Assembly: GCA_046154545.1 (NCBI GenBank)
Contig: JBJXGC010000054.1
Location: 1-29,718 of the forward strand
Length of the DNA stretch: 29,718 nucleotides
Reading direction: 5' to 3'
From: JBJXGC01 sp046154545
GTDB lineage: Bacteria; Chloroflexota; Dehalococcoidia; Tepidiformales; Tepidiformaceae
Shown: piece by piece, positions 7,468 to 17,018 of the stretch
How the letters are laid out: every line of letters starts with the position of its first letter
Position numbering within the stretch: position 1 is the stretch's first letter
Position numbers and translations under genes: made by a program
The notes under the pieces: generated by a model
Told to the model about the DNA's origin: nothing
What the model saw: only the letters and a program-made list of their open reading frames with translations
The model's database searches: none

Positions 7468-10400
7468 GGCGTCCTCTCGTAGATGTCCTTAAGAATGGCT
7501 TCGGCGAGGCAGAGGTCACGGGCATACAGGTTAGGGACGAGATGGGCCACCTGCGCGCTCAGCTTCGCCGTCGGCTGGCTTGCTGTATCGACACTGAGGC
7601 CGCGGGCGATGACACGGTCCCAGCAGGCTAGGGTAATCGACGCCGCTGCCAGGGATTCTATCGGCGCGGCGCTGGGCGCACAGCGCAACCCGCCCGCGTC
7701 CCACAGTCCTTGTTTCTTCAGGACCACCGTTACGTGGTCGAACGGAGGGCACACCACGGGGTCGGCCTGACGATCGAGGCGTAGGACATCGACGGCGTAA
7801 GCGCCAATGCTCGACCGTGCATGCGACGACTCGTTGCCATTCGGCACGACTCTCTGTGCTCGTACTTCTTGGACCACTTCGTGAGCGCTGAATCCGACGT
7901 GTCCGACCCAATCCACGGGCCCTAACTTGCGTTTCCGGTCGAGGTCGAGGTGGTGAAAGACGCGGTCCGCCGCCTCCTCGCTCGGGTCCGCGACATCGAA
8001 CATCGCTCCGAGTGGCGCCCATGTGTGCCACAAGGCACGGCGCGTGTCCGCCGAAACACGTGCCCGCCGCTTCCAGGGCGATCGCCAGCGTCCGATACTG
8101 AGCGAAGTGAGCATCTCCGGGAGATGAGTTGCGTCCCCGGGCATGGCAAGCGCGTCGAGCAAAACCGACGGGTCGAAATCGCGCAGAGAGAGTGCGTCGC
8201 TTAATTCCCACCATGGCACGGACGCGACCCTCGCCGAGACACCGTAGCGGATGGTGTCAGCAAGTGCTTCGAGCAGGGTTGTTAGTTGATGTCCTCCGGG
8301 GTCATCCGCGAGCATGGAGCGGATTCCGGCGAGGTGGAGACAGCGATCCTTTCCCGCTGACTCGACCAGTGACCGCTCTAGCAGTCCGAGGACCGTTCTC
8401 GGAAGGCTGAGCAGATGGCGACGTGGGGCCTCATCGTGGCCGACGCGGAGTTCGGCCCGATGGATGCGGGCTGGCCCCGACCATCCGTCGTCACTCCAGA
8501 GCTCGATCGTGTAGGCGCCAGGCTGCGCCCAGAAGATCGAGCGGTAGACGCCATCCGTTCGCGTGACCATGTCGTCCTCGGCTGGCTGATCCCACGGCCG
8601 GTTCAGGTCATAGAGTTTGACCGTCACATCGACAGGGCTTCCCTGCTGCCAGCTGAACTCGAAGGCATTGTCCTCTCGCGGCTCCACGCGCATGCCTGTA
8701 ACGCCAGCCGGCCGAACCACGGCTCCGACCCGCGCCCTAACCGGCGGGTCCGTGCCAGGGCGCGCAGCGCGCAGCTCAAACGTGGCAGCACCTGTGGTGG
8801 CGGTCGCTGTCGTGGAGAACGCTCGTGCGGGGAATCGCCACCGTCGGACGTTCCCGGCGGGCGCCGCCTCCTGGAGCTGCTCGCCACTGGCCTGGTCAAC
8901 GAGGCGAACCACGAGTTCGACTTCAACGTCCGACTCCACGGTCAGTTCGGCGGTGCCCAGATCCTCCACCGTGAAGGCCCTTGGTTTGCCCCACTTGGTG
9001 GGGACCTGATCCACCTCCCACCGCCACGAAATCGTAGGTAGTTTGAGCAGCACCCTCATCGCCGTTCCGGAGTCCCCGTCGATTTGGAGCGGGATCCGGC
9101 CATTACCGCTCTCGTCGATGAGGAGCCACTCACCGCTCTCCATCCGAGTCGCCCTGTCGTCGGGTTCCAGCGCCTGAACCGCGGCGGCAGTGCTCAGTAC
9201 GACAGGCCGCTTGCGCCCCCGAAAGGCCGGGACAATCGGCGGCTCAGGCATCTCCCAATCGGCCGGTAACAGCGCCACCCGGGCGGCCGTTCCCTCCCCG
9301 AGCCGGCCTGTGACGGTGATATCCCAGGTTCCACTGGCTTCGGGGAGAAGGTCCGTGAGAGGCACGAGCCATTCGACGCCGTCCAGGACGGCTCCGAGTT
9401 GGCGCGCGGTGCTGGTCCGGGTCTTGCCAAAATCGTTCTCGCACTTGACGGTCCAGAGGTCGAGCCGGGTCTCGCTGTCCGCTGGAAGCCGCACGACCGG
9501 CAATGCGCCAGCGCTGGCAAGTACGTCGGCGTCTAGCGCCTTCAGGTAATCAGGCAGATTTCGAGCTTCTATGCGAGCGGCGGGGACCTCGGTGGCGATT
9601 CGAGCCGTGACACTCCCCACCACGACTGTGGCGACGCCACTCACCTCGACCTCGTCCACTTCGAACCCGTCCCAACCTTGCGGCGACCCCAGCCGGGCAA
9701 GGGTGCGAATGGTGCCTCCCTGCGGTGCCCCGTAGTCGGAGCCGCGTGGCCTCACGATGTACCAGCGATCCCCAAGGATGACGTCCTGGCTGGCCAACGC
9801 GCGTCCGCCGGGACTGCCGAAGAAGAGCACCGGGCGCTCGTGGGGTATGCCGGCAAGCGCCCAACCCCGCGCCGTAGCGCCGGATTTCTCATCCACCAGG
9901 TCTACCCGAAGGGCTGATGGTGGCCGTTCGATCACAACGACGCGACGAGCGCCGTCACGTCGCCAGAGCGGTTCATTGGCCAAGTATCGGCTTCGTGCGG
10001 AGTCGGCCGTGATCACCCACGCGCGACCAGAAGTCTCGAGATAGGGCAGTGCCACGTTGATTGTGCCCGAACCCGGGTCATATTGGAGCGTTGGCGACGG
10101 GAGCAGAATTGTTCGCGAACCCGAGTCCGCGGGCGGCCGCGCAGCCGCCCCACGCGCTTCCCACCACTCATCGACCTCGTGGCGTAGCCACGGGGGGAGC
10201 CCGAAAGGTATCTCGCATTCGTTTGCGACGTAGAGGATGAGGCGCTCCACAAGATCCCGCGTAACCGCTCCGCCATGGGTGAGGAAGCGTTCTACGGTAC
10301 GTGGCAGCCCGGAGTTCGTCCGACCGAACCGCTGCTCCAAGTCGTATACCGCGATGCCACTGACCAGGCCGCCATCGAGGGCGGGCGCGATCACCCTGTC

Positions 10401-10832
10401 CAAGAGTACGGCTACGAGGCTCCGAGGAATAATGGCGTGCGCGAGGATGGGGGCAACGAACCGGTGGGCGCCCTGGTCCACGAGCTGGCTAAACGTTGGC
10501 AGGCCGTTGTTCCGCACGACCTGCTCGAAGGCCTGGCCTATGCGCCCTTCGAGCACCACGTCGTCGATTCGATCACTCGCGTACTTCCTGAGTTCGCCGA
10601 AGACGTGGGGCCACACGGTCTTCCCGTCTGAACGGCGATTCGCCACCTCTACGACCGTCACGGCGAGGAGATGCGGCGACACGGTGCAAGGGTCATAGCC
10701 CTGTCCGTAGAGGTTCTCGACTGTGTCGCGACGCAATCTGTCGTCATCAATGAGTTCGCCGAGCAGTTGGACCGACTTGAGCCGGTCCCGGATCTCATCG
10801 TCAAGTTCCCGCGCCCGCTCTACCACGCTCAC
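7464..10832 (-). CDS. Large protein of unknown function coupled to the helicase (DruH-like candidate)
   Basis: The 1122-residue protein starts at a GTG at 10832 with TGAGG six bases upstream. I do not recognise a catalytic motif. The N terminus (1-240) is mostly helical, with DRLRRDTVENLYGQGYDP near residue 30-50. The middle (about 240-830) is rich in beta-strand patterns with several segments that read like Ig-like or beta-sandwich repeats (for example WDITVTGRLGEGTAARVALL, and VYRSIFWAQPGAYTIELWSDDG). The C-terminal ~280 residues return to helices and end CLAEAILKDIYERTP. No signal peptide or membrane segment is seen, so it should act in the cytoplasm. The 4-base overlap with the helicase and the absence of other genes argue for a two-protein complex. 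By position and size it could be the DruH equivalent, but I cannot claim homology without a profile search. Confidence 0.6.
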   Translation of the reverse strand: MSVVERARELDDEIRDRLKSVQLLGELIDDDRLRRDTVENLYGQGYDPCTVSPHLLAVTVVEVANRRSDGKTVWPHVFGELRKYASDRIDDVVLEGRIGQAFEQVVRNNGLPTFSQLVDQGAHRFVAPILAHAIIPRSLVAVLLDRVIAPALDGGLVSGIAVYDLEQRFGRTNSGLPRTVERFLTHGGAVTRDLVERLILYVANECEIPFGLPPWLRHEVDEWWEARGAAARPPADSGSRTILLPSPTLQYDPGSGTINVALPYLETSGRAWVITADSARSRYLANEPLWRRDGARRVVVIERPPSALRVDLVDEKSGATARGWALAGIPHERPVLFFGSPGGRALASQDVILGDRWYIVRPRGSDYGAPQGGTIRTLARLGSPQGWDGFEVDEVEVSGVATVVVGSVTARIATEVPAARIEARNLPDYLKALDADVLASAGALPVVRLPADSETRLDLWTVKCENDFGKTRTSTARQLGAVLDGVEWLVPLTDLLPEASGTWDITVTGRLGEGTAARVALLPADWEMPEPPIVPAFRGRKRPVVLSTAAAVQALEPDDRATRMESGEWLLIDESGNGRIPLQIDGDSGTAMRVLLKLPTISWRWEVDQVPTKWGKPRAFTVEDLGTAELTVESDVEVELVVRLVDQASGEQLQEAAPAGNVRRWRFPARAFSTTATATTGAATFELRAARPGTDPPVRARVGAVVRPAGVTGMRVEPREDNAFEFSWQQGSPVDVTVKLYDLNRPWDQPAEDDMVTRTDGVYRSIFWAQPGAYTIELWSDDGWSGPARIHRAELRVGHDEAPRRHLLSLPRTVLGLLERSLVESAGKDRCLHLAGIRSMLADDPGGHQLTTLLEALADTIRYGVSARVASVPWWELSDALSLRDFDPSVLLDALAMPGDATHLPEMLTSLSIGRWRSPWKRRARVSADTRRALWHTWAPLGAMFDVADPSEEAADRVFHHLDLDRKRKLGPVDWVGHVGFSAHEVVQEVRAQRVVPNGNESSHARSSIGAYAVDVLRLDRQADPVVCPPFDHVTVVLKKQGLWDAGGLRCAPSAAPIESLAAASITLACWDRVIARGLSVDTASQPTAKLSAQVAHLVPNLYARDLCLAEAILKDIYERTP

Positions 10833-11185
10833 GACATGCCTCAGAGGTGATGCTACGGACTGGCAGAACGCCTCACAACTGACTGGACCGTCGGTCGGCG
10901 GGACGCCCGCTCAGTACGCTCCAACTCGCGCCCCCACACGACGAGACCGGATGGAGCCACCGGAAGCATCGCGGAACTCGCTGTGCCGATCGACACCGCC
11001 TTCTGGAACGGTAGCTCAGCGCAGTGGCCGCAGATGACGGAACCGAGCCGAGTGGCCTCGCCGTATGCGGCATCCGGCTATCATAGACACGGGGCCGGGC
11101 TCTCGAATGCCTGAGCTATCTGAGTCGGGATTGACCGGTCCCGCGAGCCGCCTAAGGACGGCACCCTGGATCGGAGGGTCGTGCG
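10833..11185. promoter_or_regulatory. Divergent intergenic region between the two island operons
   Basis: This 353-base gap must hold both promoters of the divergent units. The only candidate box I see is TATCAT near 11081-11086 for the plus strand, with no convincing -35. No operator dyad or RNA gene stands out. Confidence 0.4.
11173..11177 (+). promoter_or_regulatory. Ribosome binding site fixing the TTG start at 11186
   Basis: GGAGG sits 8 bases before TTG at 11186. No ATG or GTG in this frame nearby has such a site, so TTG is the likely start of the NTPase gene. Confidence 0.6.
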
Positions 11186-12175
11186 TTGCCAGAAAATCCG
11201 GTTGCGAGCCCAGCCTCGACAGGCGGGGCCGGAACCTTCTTCGAGCAGCACGTCGCTGCCTACTGGCTGGCGCAGCTGCTCGTGGGCGGTATTCCCCCGA
11301 TCTTGATCGAGACAGTCGTAGCCGAGGTGAGCTTTCAAACAGAGCACCTCGGGTGGCAGACCGACGACTTCATGGTGGATTGCGAAGGCCCGGGCGGCCG
11401 TCGCCGAAAGCTCGTCGGTCAGGTGAAGCTAAGCTTCACGGTCAGCGCAATGGATGACTATTGTCGGACAGCGATCAGTGACTTCTGGAAGGATTTCACG
11501 AGCCAGGGGCGGTTCTCCCCTGACGATGATTGCTTCGTCTTGGTCGTGCTACGTGGGACCAACGTGCTCCTGGAGGACTTCGTTTCTCTTCTTCAGTGTG
11601 CCCGCGCAGCGCCGGACGGCGATGCATTCGCGCAGAGGCTCGCGACGCCGGGTTTCGTCTCCCGCAAGGCGGTTCAATACTGCGACGCGTTACGTGAGAT
11701 TGTCGGAGACCTCGAAGGGGAGGCGGTCGCCGCGGCCAAAATCTGGTCATTCCTGCGCTTACTGCACGTACTGAGCCTTGACCTCAATACGTCGACACGG
11801 CAAGCCGAAGCCCAGATTAAGGCGCTCCTGGCGCACACCGTACGAGACGGTGACCCGCTCGCCGTCGCTGCGAATACTTGGGACGCCTTGCTCGCCTTTG
11901 CCAGCACGGCCGTGCCCGAGGCTCGTAGCCTGCGGCGCGCGGACCTGCCGGCCGAGCTGCAACGCCATGGCTCGGTGGCCGGCCGCGAACGAAAAATCCT
12001 ACAGAACCTCAAGGAACATTCCCGGCCGGTCTTGGAGAGAATAAAGGGGACCATCGGCGCCGACGTTCACTTGCCACGCGCCGAACTCGTTCAGCAAGTG
12101 CTCAGTGAGTTGACCACCGCGCAGGTGGTGCTCGTTTCCGGGCCTGCCGGCAGTGGTAAAGTCGGCCATCGCTAA
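11186..12175 (+). CDS. N-terminal part of nuclease-like/P-loop NTPase (frame broken in Walker A)
   Basis: This frame codes 329 residues from TTG 11186. Residues ~14-110 (GAGTFFEQHVAAYWLAQLL; QTDDFMVDCE; LVGQVKLSF) fit a PD-(D/E)XK-like nuclease fold of the kind found at the N terminus of Cap4-like and Avs-type defence proteins. The putative core is Asp60/61 with Gln79-x-Lys81. The frame reaches GPAGSGK, the P-loop, at 318-325, and then runs into a stop after four out-of-frame residues. Reading one base fewer in the AAA at 12158-12160 restores a continuous protein with the next frame. As it stands the gene makes a truncated nuclease-like domain without an ATPase. The break may be real inactivation or an indel error. 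Confidence 0.65.
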   Translation: MPENPVASPASTGGAGTFFEQHVAAYWLAQLLVGGIPPILIETVVAEVSFQTEHLGWQTDDFMVDCEGPGGRRRKLVGQVKLSFTVSAMDDYCRTAISDFWKDFTSQGRFSPDDDCFVLVVLRGTNVLLEDFVSLLQCARAAPDGDAFAQRLATPGFVSRKAVQYCDALREIVGDLEGEAVAAAKIWSFLRLLHVLSLDLNTSTRQAEAQIKALLAHTVRDGDPLAVAANTWDALLAFASTAVPEARSLRRADLPAELQRHGSVAGRERKILQNLKEHSRPVLERIKGTIGADVHLPRAELVQQVLSELTTAQVVLVSGPAGSGKVGHR

Positions 12176-15100
12176 GGACGTGGTTTCGATCCTCGCCCAG
12201 GACCACGTTGCCTTCGCCTTTCGTGCGGAGGAGTTCGCGAAGGCACATATCGACGAGGTGCTACAAGCCGCGCAGGTGGGAGCGACTGCGGCGACCCTGG
12301 CGGCGATCCTCGCGGGGCAGGTTCGCAAGGTCGTCCTCATCGAAAGCGTCGAGCGCTTACTCGAGAAGACAACTCGCGACGCGTTCAGCGATCTCATGGG
12401 CCTGGTGGCAGACGACCCCGAACTCCGTGTCATCCTCACATGCCGCGACTACTCGCTCGAGTTGGTGCGCGCGAGTTTCCTCCAGCCGGAGCGGATCACG
12501 CACGCGATGGTGAGGGTGCCCGAGCTGATGGACGCGGAACTCGACGAGATCCGACTGGCCGTCCCGGTACTTGCTTACCCGCTCGCGAACGACGCCTTAC
12601 GCGACATCCTGCGCAATCCCTACTTCCTCGACCAGGCCCTTCACATCGCTTGGTCGGCGGACCGTCCGATTCCGGACAGCGAGCGCGAGTTCCGTGCGCT
12701 CTTTTGGCGGCAGATCGTGCGCCAGGAGCAGTACACGGCGGGCGGAATGGCGCAGCGCCGGGAGCGCGCGTTCTCCGAGATCGCTGTGCGCCGCGCGCAA
12801 GCACTCACCGACTACGTCGTCTGCGACGACCTTGATGCTGAGGCAATCGCCGCCTTACGCCGTGATTCCCTAATCATCTCTCCCGACGAGCAGCCGTCGC
12901 GACTGGCGACTGCGCACGACGTATTGGAAGACTGGGCCATCCTCCGTTGGATCGAGCAGCGCGCCGATGGCGAGCGCTCGTTCAAAGACCTGTCCGACGC
13001 GATTGGGACACATCCAGCGATCCGGCGCTCTTACAGAACATGGCTCGCCGAGCTTCTTGATCGCGACCCGCCTGCAGCGGACCGTGTTTTCAGAGCAGCT
13101 CTTGCCGATCGCGAGATAAGCGCTCAGTTTCGCGACGACACTCTCGTATCGCTTCTCAAAGCCCCGTCTGCACCGGAGTTCGTCACTCGGCATGAAACCG
13201 AGCTTCTCGCCGACGATCAGGCGATCCTCAAGCGTGTCATTCATCTACTTCGGGTGGCTTGTGTGAGGTTGCCCGATTGGCTGGCCGGCAGTAAAGAATA
13301 CGGCTCCGTCTTGAATGTACCAGACGGACCGGCCTGGGCGGCGGTCCTCAGCCTGGTGCACCGTCACCTTGACGACTTCTCGGCCGATGACGAGCCGGCT
13401 CTTCTCGGGCTGATCGAGGATGCTGTTCGGAGCGTGAGCTGGCGGACACCCAATCTCCAAGGCGCAGAGTCCGTTGCAGGTATCGCGCATCGGCTTCTTC
13501 CCGGCCGGGACCACTACGGCGCTGAAAAGTGGCGCAAGCGGGTGCTTCGAGTGCTGGCTAAGATCCCTCTGGCGGACCCCACCGCGTTTGAGAGGGTCCT
13601 CCGAGGTCAGCCGCCCTCACCTCGGGGGCGCGATGTCAACGCAGATGACTTGCGCGAAATTCTCTTTTGTACGTCCGAAGGGTCCGCTGCGGCACGCGAC
13701 CTCCCGGTGCTCTTTGTGTCAGTGACCAAGGAGCACCTGCTGGCAACAGACGCGGATGTAGGAAAGAGCAATTATGCAAGTTGGTCTCCCGGCGTAGGGA
13801 TGTCCTTCGGGATTCGAGAGGGGACGATCAGCGATTTCTTTCCACCAAGTGCATACCGAGGCCCTTGGATAACGCTATTGCGACATCACCCGCGCTTGGC
13901 TCTGGACTTCTTCATCGACGTCTTCAACCACAGCGCCGATTGGTACGCCCATCCTCGCCCATCCAAGGCACTTGAGTCGGCCTGGGAGGTGGAATTAACC
14001 TTCGCAGACGGAACCATGCGCACGCACTGGTGTAGTCCGCGACTCTGGAACCTTTACCGCGGGACATCAGTTGGCCCTTATGCTCTGCAGTCGCTGCTCA
14101 TGGCCTTTGAAAAGTGGCTTCTCGAACTGGCAGCCTTAGACTCAAAGCAGCTTGATGCGGTTCTGGTGGACACGCTGCGCCGGAGCGACTCGGCGATGCT
14201 CGCTGCCGTTGTCGCCAGTGTAGCCACGGGTCACCCGCAGCTATCCGGCGAGGCACTGCTGGTGCTCCTCAGCGCACCGGATTACATCCGGCTCGACCAA
14301 CGCCGCATGGGAACTGATTCGATGGGGTCGTCACTCTCAGATTTGCTTCCAGATCCGAGAGCAGAGAACGTCGTCTACACGCAGGAACGCAGGGAGGCAG
14401 ATGGCCTCCCGCATCGCCGACGGCACATCGAGGCAGCGGTTGCGAATCTTCAACTCGGGCCGCTTGCGCCTCGCGCGCATGCCATCCTCGACCTCCACCG
14501 CGCAGCACTGCCGCAAACTCCGGAGCCCGACAGTTCTGACCTGTGGTGGCGCTTGGCCCTCCATCGAATGGATCTCCGCAAATACACGGTATCAACTGAG
14601 ACCGAGGAACAGGCTCCGGAACCGGGCACACCCGGCAACCAGCTGACACGGACGTCCGTTCGACTTGAGCCCCAGGCTCTTGCCCCCGACATGCAGGCTG
14701 TGGTTGACGAGAACGCGACCAGATTCGGCGCCGTGGAGGAGCGGCTTGGAGTTTTCGGGTGGGGACTTCAGACATTCGAACGCAAGAGCGCGGGCGATAT
14801 CGCTGTCCGTTGGCGTTCGGTGCTCGCAAACGCGCGGAAGATCGACCGAGAGTTCGAATACCCTGACGGCAGCCGGAACGGACCCGGAGTGGTTGCCGCC
14901 GTCTGCGTCCGCGACCATTGGGACCAGTTGTCGTCAGACGACCGAGAGTGGTGCATCAAGGTCGTCTGTTCGGAGATAGCTCGCGGATCGGACGCGTGGG
15001 ACGGTTACGCGGGCATGCAGCGATTCCCAATGGGAGCCGACGGGTGTTGCGCTTCCGTTGCGCCGACATTGTTCGGCAAGACGCTTACGGAACGTCAGTC

Positions 15101-16250
15101 GGAGAGCGTCCGGCGCGCACTCGTGCTAGCCCTCACGCATCCGGTCGAAGAGGTGAGGTGGCACGCCATTTGGGGCATCGACTCCGAGTTCTGGGCAACC
15201 AACGGGGACACGGCGATGTGCTCTGTAAACGCGATCGCGACGGAAGCTGCGCTGGTAGATGAAGCAATGAGGGAGGAGTACCGACGTCCGTGGGACGAGC
15301 GCCGGGCCCACGCCGAAATCCGCGCCGAGGCCGCAGCCACAGTTCGCCACCGCTTCTGGGAGAAATCCGCAATCTCGGAGACTGCGTTCGATGCGCTCGA
15401 TGTGTCGGAAGGGGCGTGTGCGGAGGCACTCAGCTTGATCCTGGCAATCTTTGGCTCGGTCCCCGAGGAGCCGATGGCCACGTCGGCCTTCGAGCGGGCT
15501 AGCCGGGCGTTAGTGGAGTGGTGGGACGCCGGTGAGGATCACACACGACGCCAAGAGCGGAACTTTGAGCTTGAGCAAACCATCTCACGACTCTTGCAGC
15601 AGTTCGTCATGCGGGCGGCGCAAGTTTCCTCACGGACGGTGCTGCAGCCGATCCTGGACGCGATTGGAAGACATCCCGACAAGATCGATGATTTTGTCGA
15701 TGGATTGAGAGTCATCGAGAATCGGGAACGCAACACCGAGCACTTCTGGAGTCTCTGGAATCTATTTGCGGATGGCATAACACAAGCACCTTGGGTTCGC
15801 TCGCTTGACAGCGATTACACGTTTGGTTCGCCGATGCTCTCCGCCATCTTCATGACACGCTGGTGGAAGGATGACGTCAGGCATTGGGGAGCCCTGGAAG
15901 GCTACGCCCAACACGTCCACGCTTTGTTCGAACAGCTGCCGGCAGTACCCGTCGTACTGGACGAATACGTTCGGTTTCTCTACCACATAGGCGAGCGGTC
16001 GCTACCCGAGGCCTTTGTCCGGCTCGCGGCTGCGTTTCGGCGTGGCGACGCTCCGGCGATGCTGGCGCGGGCGGACACTGTCTTTTGCCTCGAAGTGCTG
16101 CTGCAACGGCATGTCTATGGGAGGCCTCTGGAGCTAAAGCGAGACGCTGACCTCCAGGACGCAGTCCTCAGATTGCTAGACGTCTTGGTCGAGAACGGAT
16201 CATCAGCGGCGTTTCGAATGAGAGACGACTTCGTGACGCCGGGATCCTAA
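12153..16250 (+). CDS. C-terminal part of the same large NTPase (STAND/Avs-like sensor candidate)
   Basis: The frame continues the P-loop as K-SAIAKDVVSIL and runs 1365 residues. If the upstream frame is joined, the whole is about 1687 residues. It shows a Walker B-like KVVLIESVE (joined residue ~382), LRVILTCRDYS (~414) as a sensor region, then a winged-helix-like stretch ending AHDVLEDWAILRWIEQ (~570). The remaining ~1100 residues are long and mainly helical, with no motif I recognise, as expected for a repeat-type ligand-sensing region. Nuclease-like domain, STAND-type NTPase and long helical C terminus is the build of Avs-type phage sensors. The GTG at 12153 is only the in-frame start nearest the break and is probably not used. 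High coding quality through the full length argues against old decay. Confidence 0.7.
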   Translation: MVKSAIAKDVVSILAQDHVAFAFRAEEFAKAHIDEVLQAAQVGATAATLAAILAGQVRKVVLIESVERLLEKTTRDAFSDLMGLVADDPELRVILTCRDYSLELVRASFLQPERITHAMVRVPELMDAELDEIRLAVPVLAYPLANDALRDILRNPYFLDQALHIAWSADRPIPDSEREFRALFWRQIVRQEQYTAGGMAQRRERAFSEIAVRRAQALTDYVVCDDLDAEAIAALRRDSLIISPDEQPSRLATAHDVLEDWAILRWIEQRADGERSFKDLSDAIGTHPAIRRSYRTWLAELLDRDPPAADRVFRAALADREISAQFRDDTLVSLLKAPSAPEFVTRHETELLADDQAILKRVIHLLRVACVRLPDWLAGSKEYGSVLNVPDGPAWAAVLSLVHRHLDDFSADDEPALLGLIEDAVRSVSWRTPNLQGAESVAGIAHRLLPGRDHYGAEKWRKRVLRVLAKIPLADPTAFERVLRGQPPSPRGRDVNADDLREILFCTSEGSAAARDLPVLFVSVTKEHLLATDADVGKSNYASWSPGVGMSFGIREGTISDFFPPSAYRGPWITLLRHHPRLALDFFIDVFNHSADWYAHPRPSKALESAWEVELTFADGTMRTHWCSPRLWNLYRGTSVGPYALQSLLMAFEKWLLELAALDSKQLDAVLVDTLRRSDSAMLAAVVASVATGHPQLSGEALLVLLSAPDYIRLDQRRMGTDSMGSSLSDLLPDPRAENVVYTQERREADGLPHRRRHIEAAVANLQLGPLAPRAHAILDLHRAALPQTPEPDSSDLWWRLALHRMDLRKYTVSTETEEQAPEPGTPGNQLTRTSVRLEPQALAPDMQAVVDENATRFGAVEERLGVFGWGLQTFERKSAGDIAVRWRSVLANARKIDREFEYPDGSRNGPGVVAAVCVRDHWDQLSSDDREWCIKVVCSEIARGSDAWDGYAGMQRFPMGADGCCASVAPTLFGKTLTERQSESVRRALVLALTHPVEEVRWHAIWGIDSEFWATNGDTAMCSVNAIATEAALVDEAMREEYRRPWDERRAHAEIRAEAAATVRHRFWEKSAISETAFDALDVSEGACAEALSLILAIFGSVPEEPMATSAFERASRALVEWWDAGEDHTRRQERNFELEQTISRLLQQFVMRAAQVSSRTVLQPILDAIGRHPDKIDDFVDGLRVIENRERNTEHFWSLWNLFADGITQAPWVRSLDSDYTFGSPMLSAIFMTRWWKDDVRHWGALEGYAQHVHALFEQLPAVPVVLDEYVRFLYHIGERSLPEAFVRLAAAFRRGDAPAMLARADTVFCLEVLLQRHVYGRPLELKRDADLQDAVLRLLDVLVENGSSAAFRMRDDFVTPGS

Positions 16251-16285
16251 GTAATTCCCGCGAGAGCATCCCACTTCGGAGGGGC

Positions 16286-16950
16286 TCAGGTGGGCGCGCG
16301 ACCCATGTCGCCCGACCAGAGCGTTGGCGCAGACGGCGCTACGCTGCCCGCTCGTGGCACGGCCACGCCCCGGATAGTCGGCAGCGGGCCCATCCGCTCA
16401 CGCTCCAGCTCCCCCACGTCGAACCCCGCTCGCGCGATGGCGGCAGCTGTGTCCCGGTTCGGATAGCAGCCGGCCCCGACGCGGCGCCAGATCGGAGTAA
16501 TGAGGTCGAAAGCGCGCCCCCCATCACGGCCCCGCGGCCGGACGTGCTCCCAGAAGCGGAACTCGCCGCCCGGCTTCAGCACACGGCGCACTTCTGCGAG
16601 AGCCTGCGGCACGTCTTCAATCGTGCAGAAAGTGAGCGTCGTGAATACGGTCTCGAAGGAGTGGTCGGGGAAGGGCAGCTTTTCGGCAGCGACCTGGTGG
16701 AGTTCAACCTCGCGACCCAGCTCCTTTGCGTGCCGGCGGGCCCTCGCGATCATGTACCGATCCGGGTCGATCCCCACGTAGCTGACGTCGGCCGGCAGAT
16801 ACGGCCAGTTGGACAGACCCCAAGGCCAAGCTCCAGAACCCTGCCGCGCACACCCTCGGTGACGGCCCGGCGCGCGCGCCGTTGCGGCCCCCCTTCGTGG
16901 CGGGAGGCCAGGTCCCAGAAAGCCGCAAACCACCTGTGTCCCGTCTTCAT
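16286..16950 (-). pseudogene. Class I SAM-dependent methyltransferase with a frame break
   Basis: An ATG at 16950 (MKTGHRWFAAFWDLASR) opens a UbiE-like methyltransferase. Motif I (VLELGLG) is reached at about residue 40, then the frame is lost. The following part (NWPYLPADVSYVGIDPD, LPFPDHSFETVFTTLTFCTI, VRRVLKPGGEFRFWEHV) is in another frame down to 16286. The break lies around the CCCC at 16818-16821 (GGGG on the coding strand) and needs a net -1 shift. Motifs I, II/III and post-I are otherwise well kept. The gene follows the BNR lipoprotein by 68 bases on the same strand. Substrate unknown; related small-molecule methyltransferases act on quinones or lipids. Confidence 0.7.
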
Positions 16951-17018
16951 GTTGGTCCTCGCCTGCATGTTCGTCCGGTGTCGACCCACGTTATCTCACT
17001 CACGCCCCCTTGGGGACG

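Noticed and set aside
12150..12175. Programmed -1 frameshift in the NTPase gene
   Set aside because: The join needs +1 (or -2), and no X-XXY-YYZ slippery heptamer or following pseudoknot is evident.
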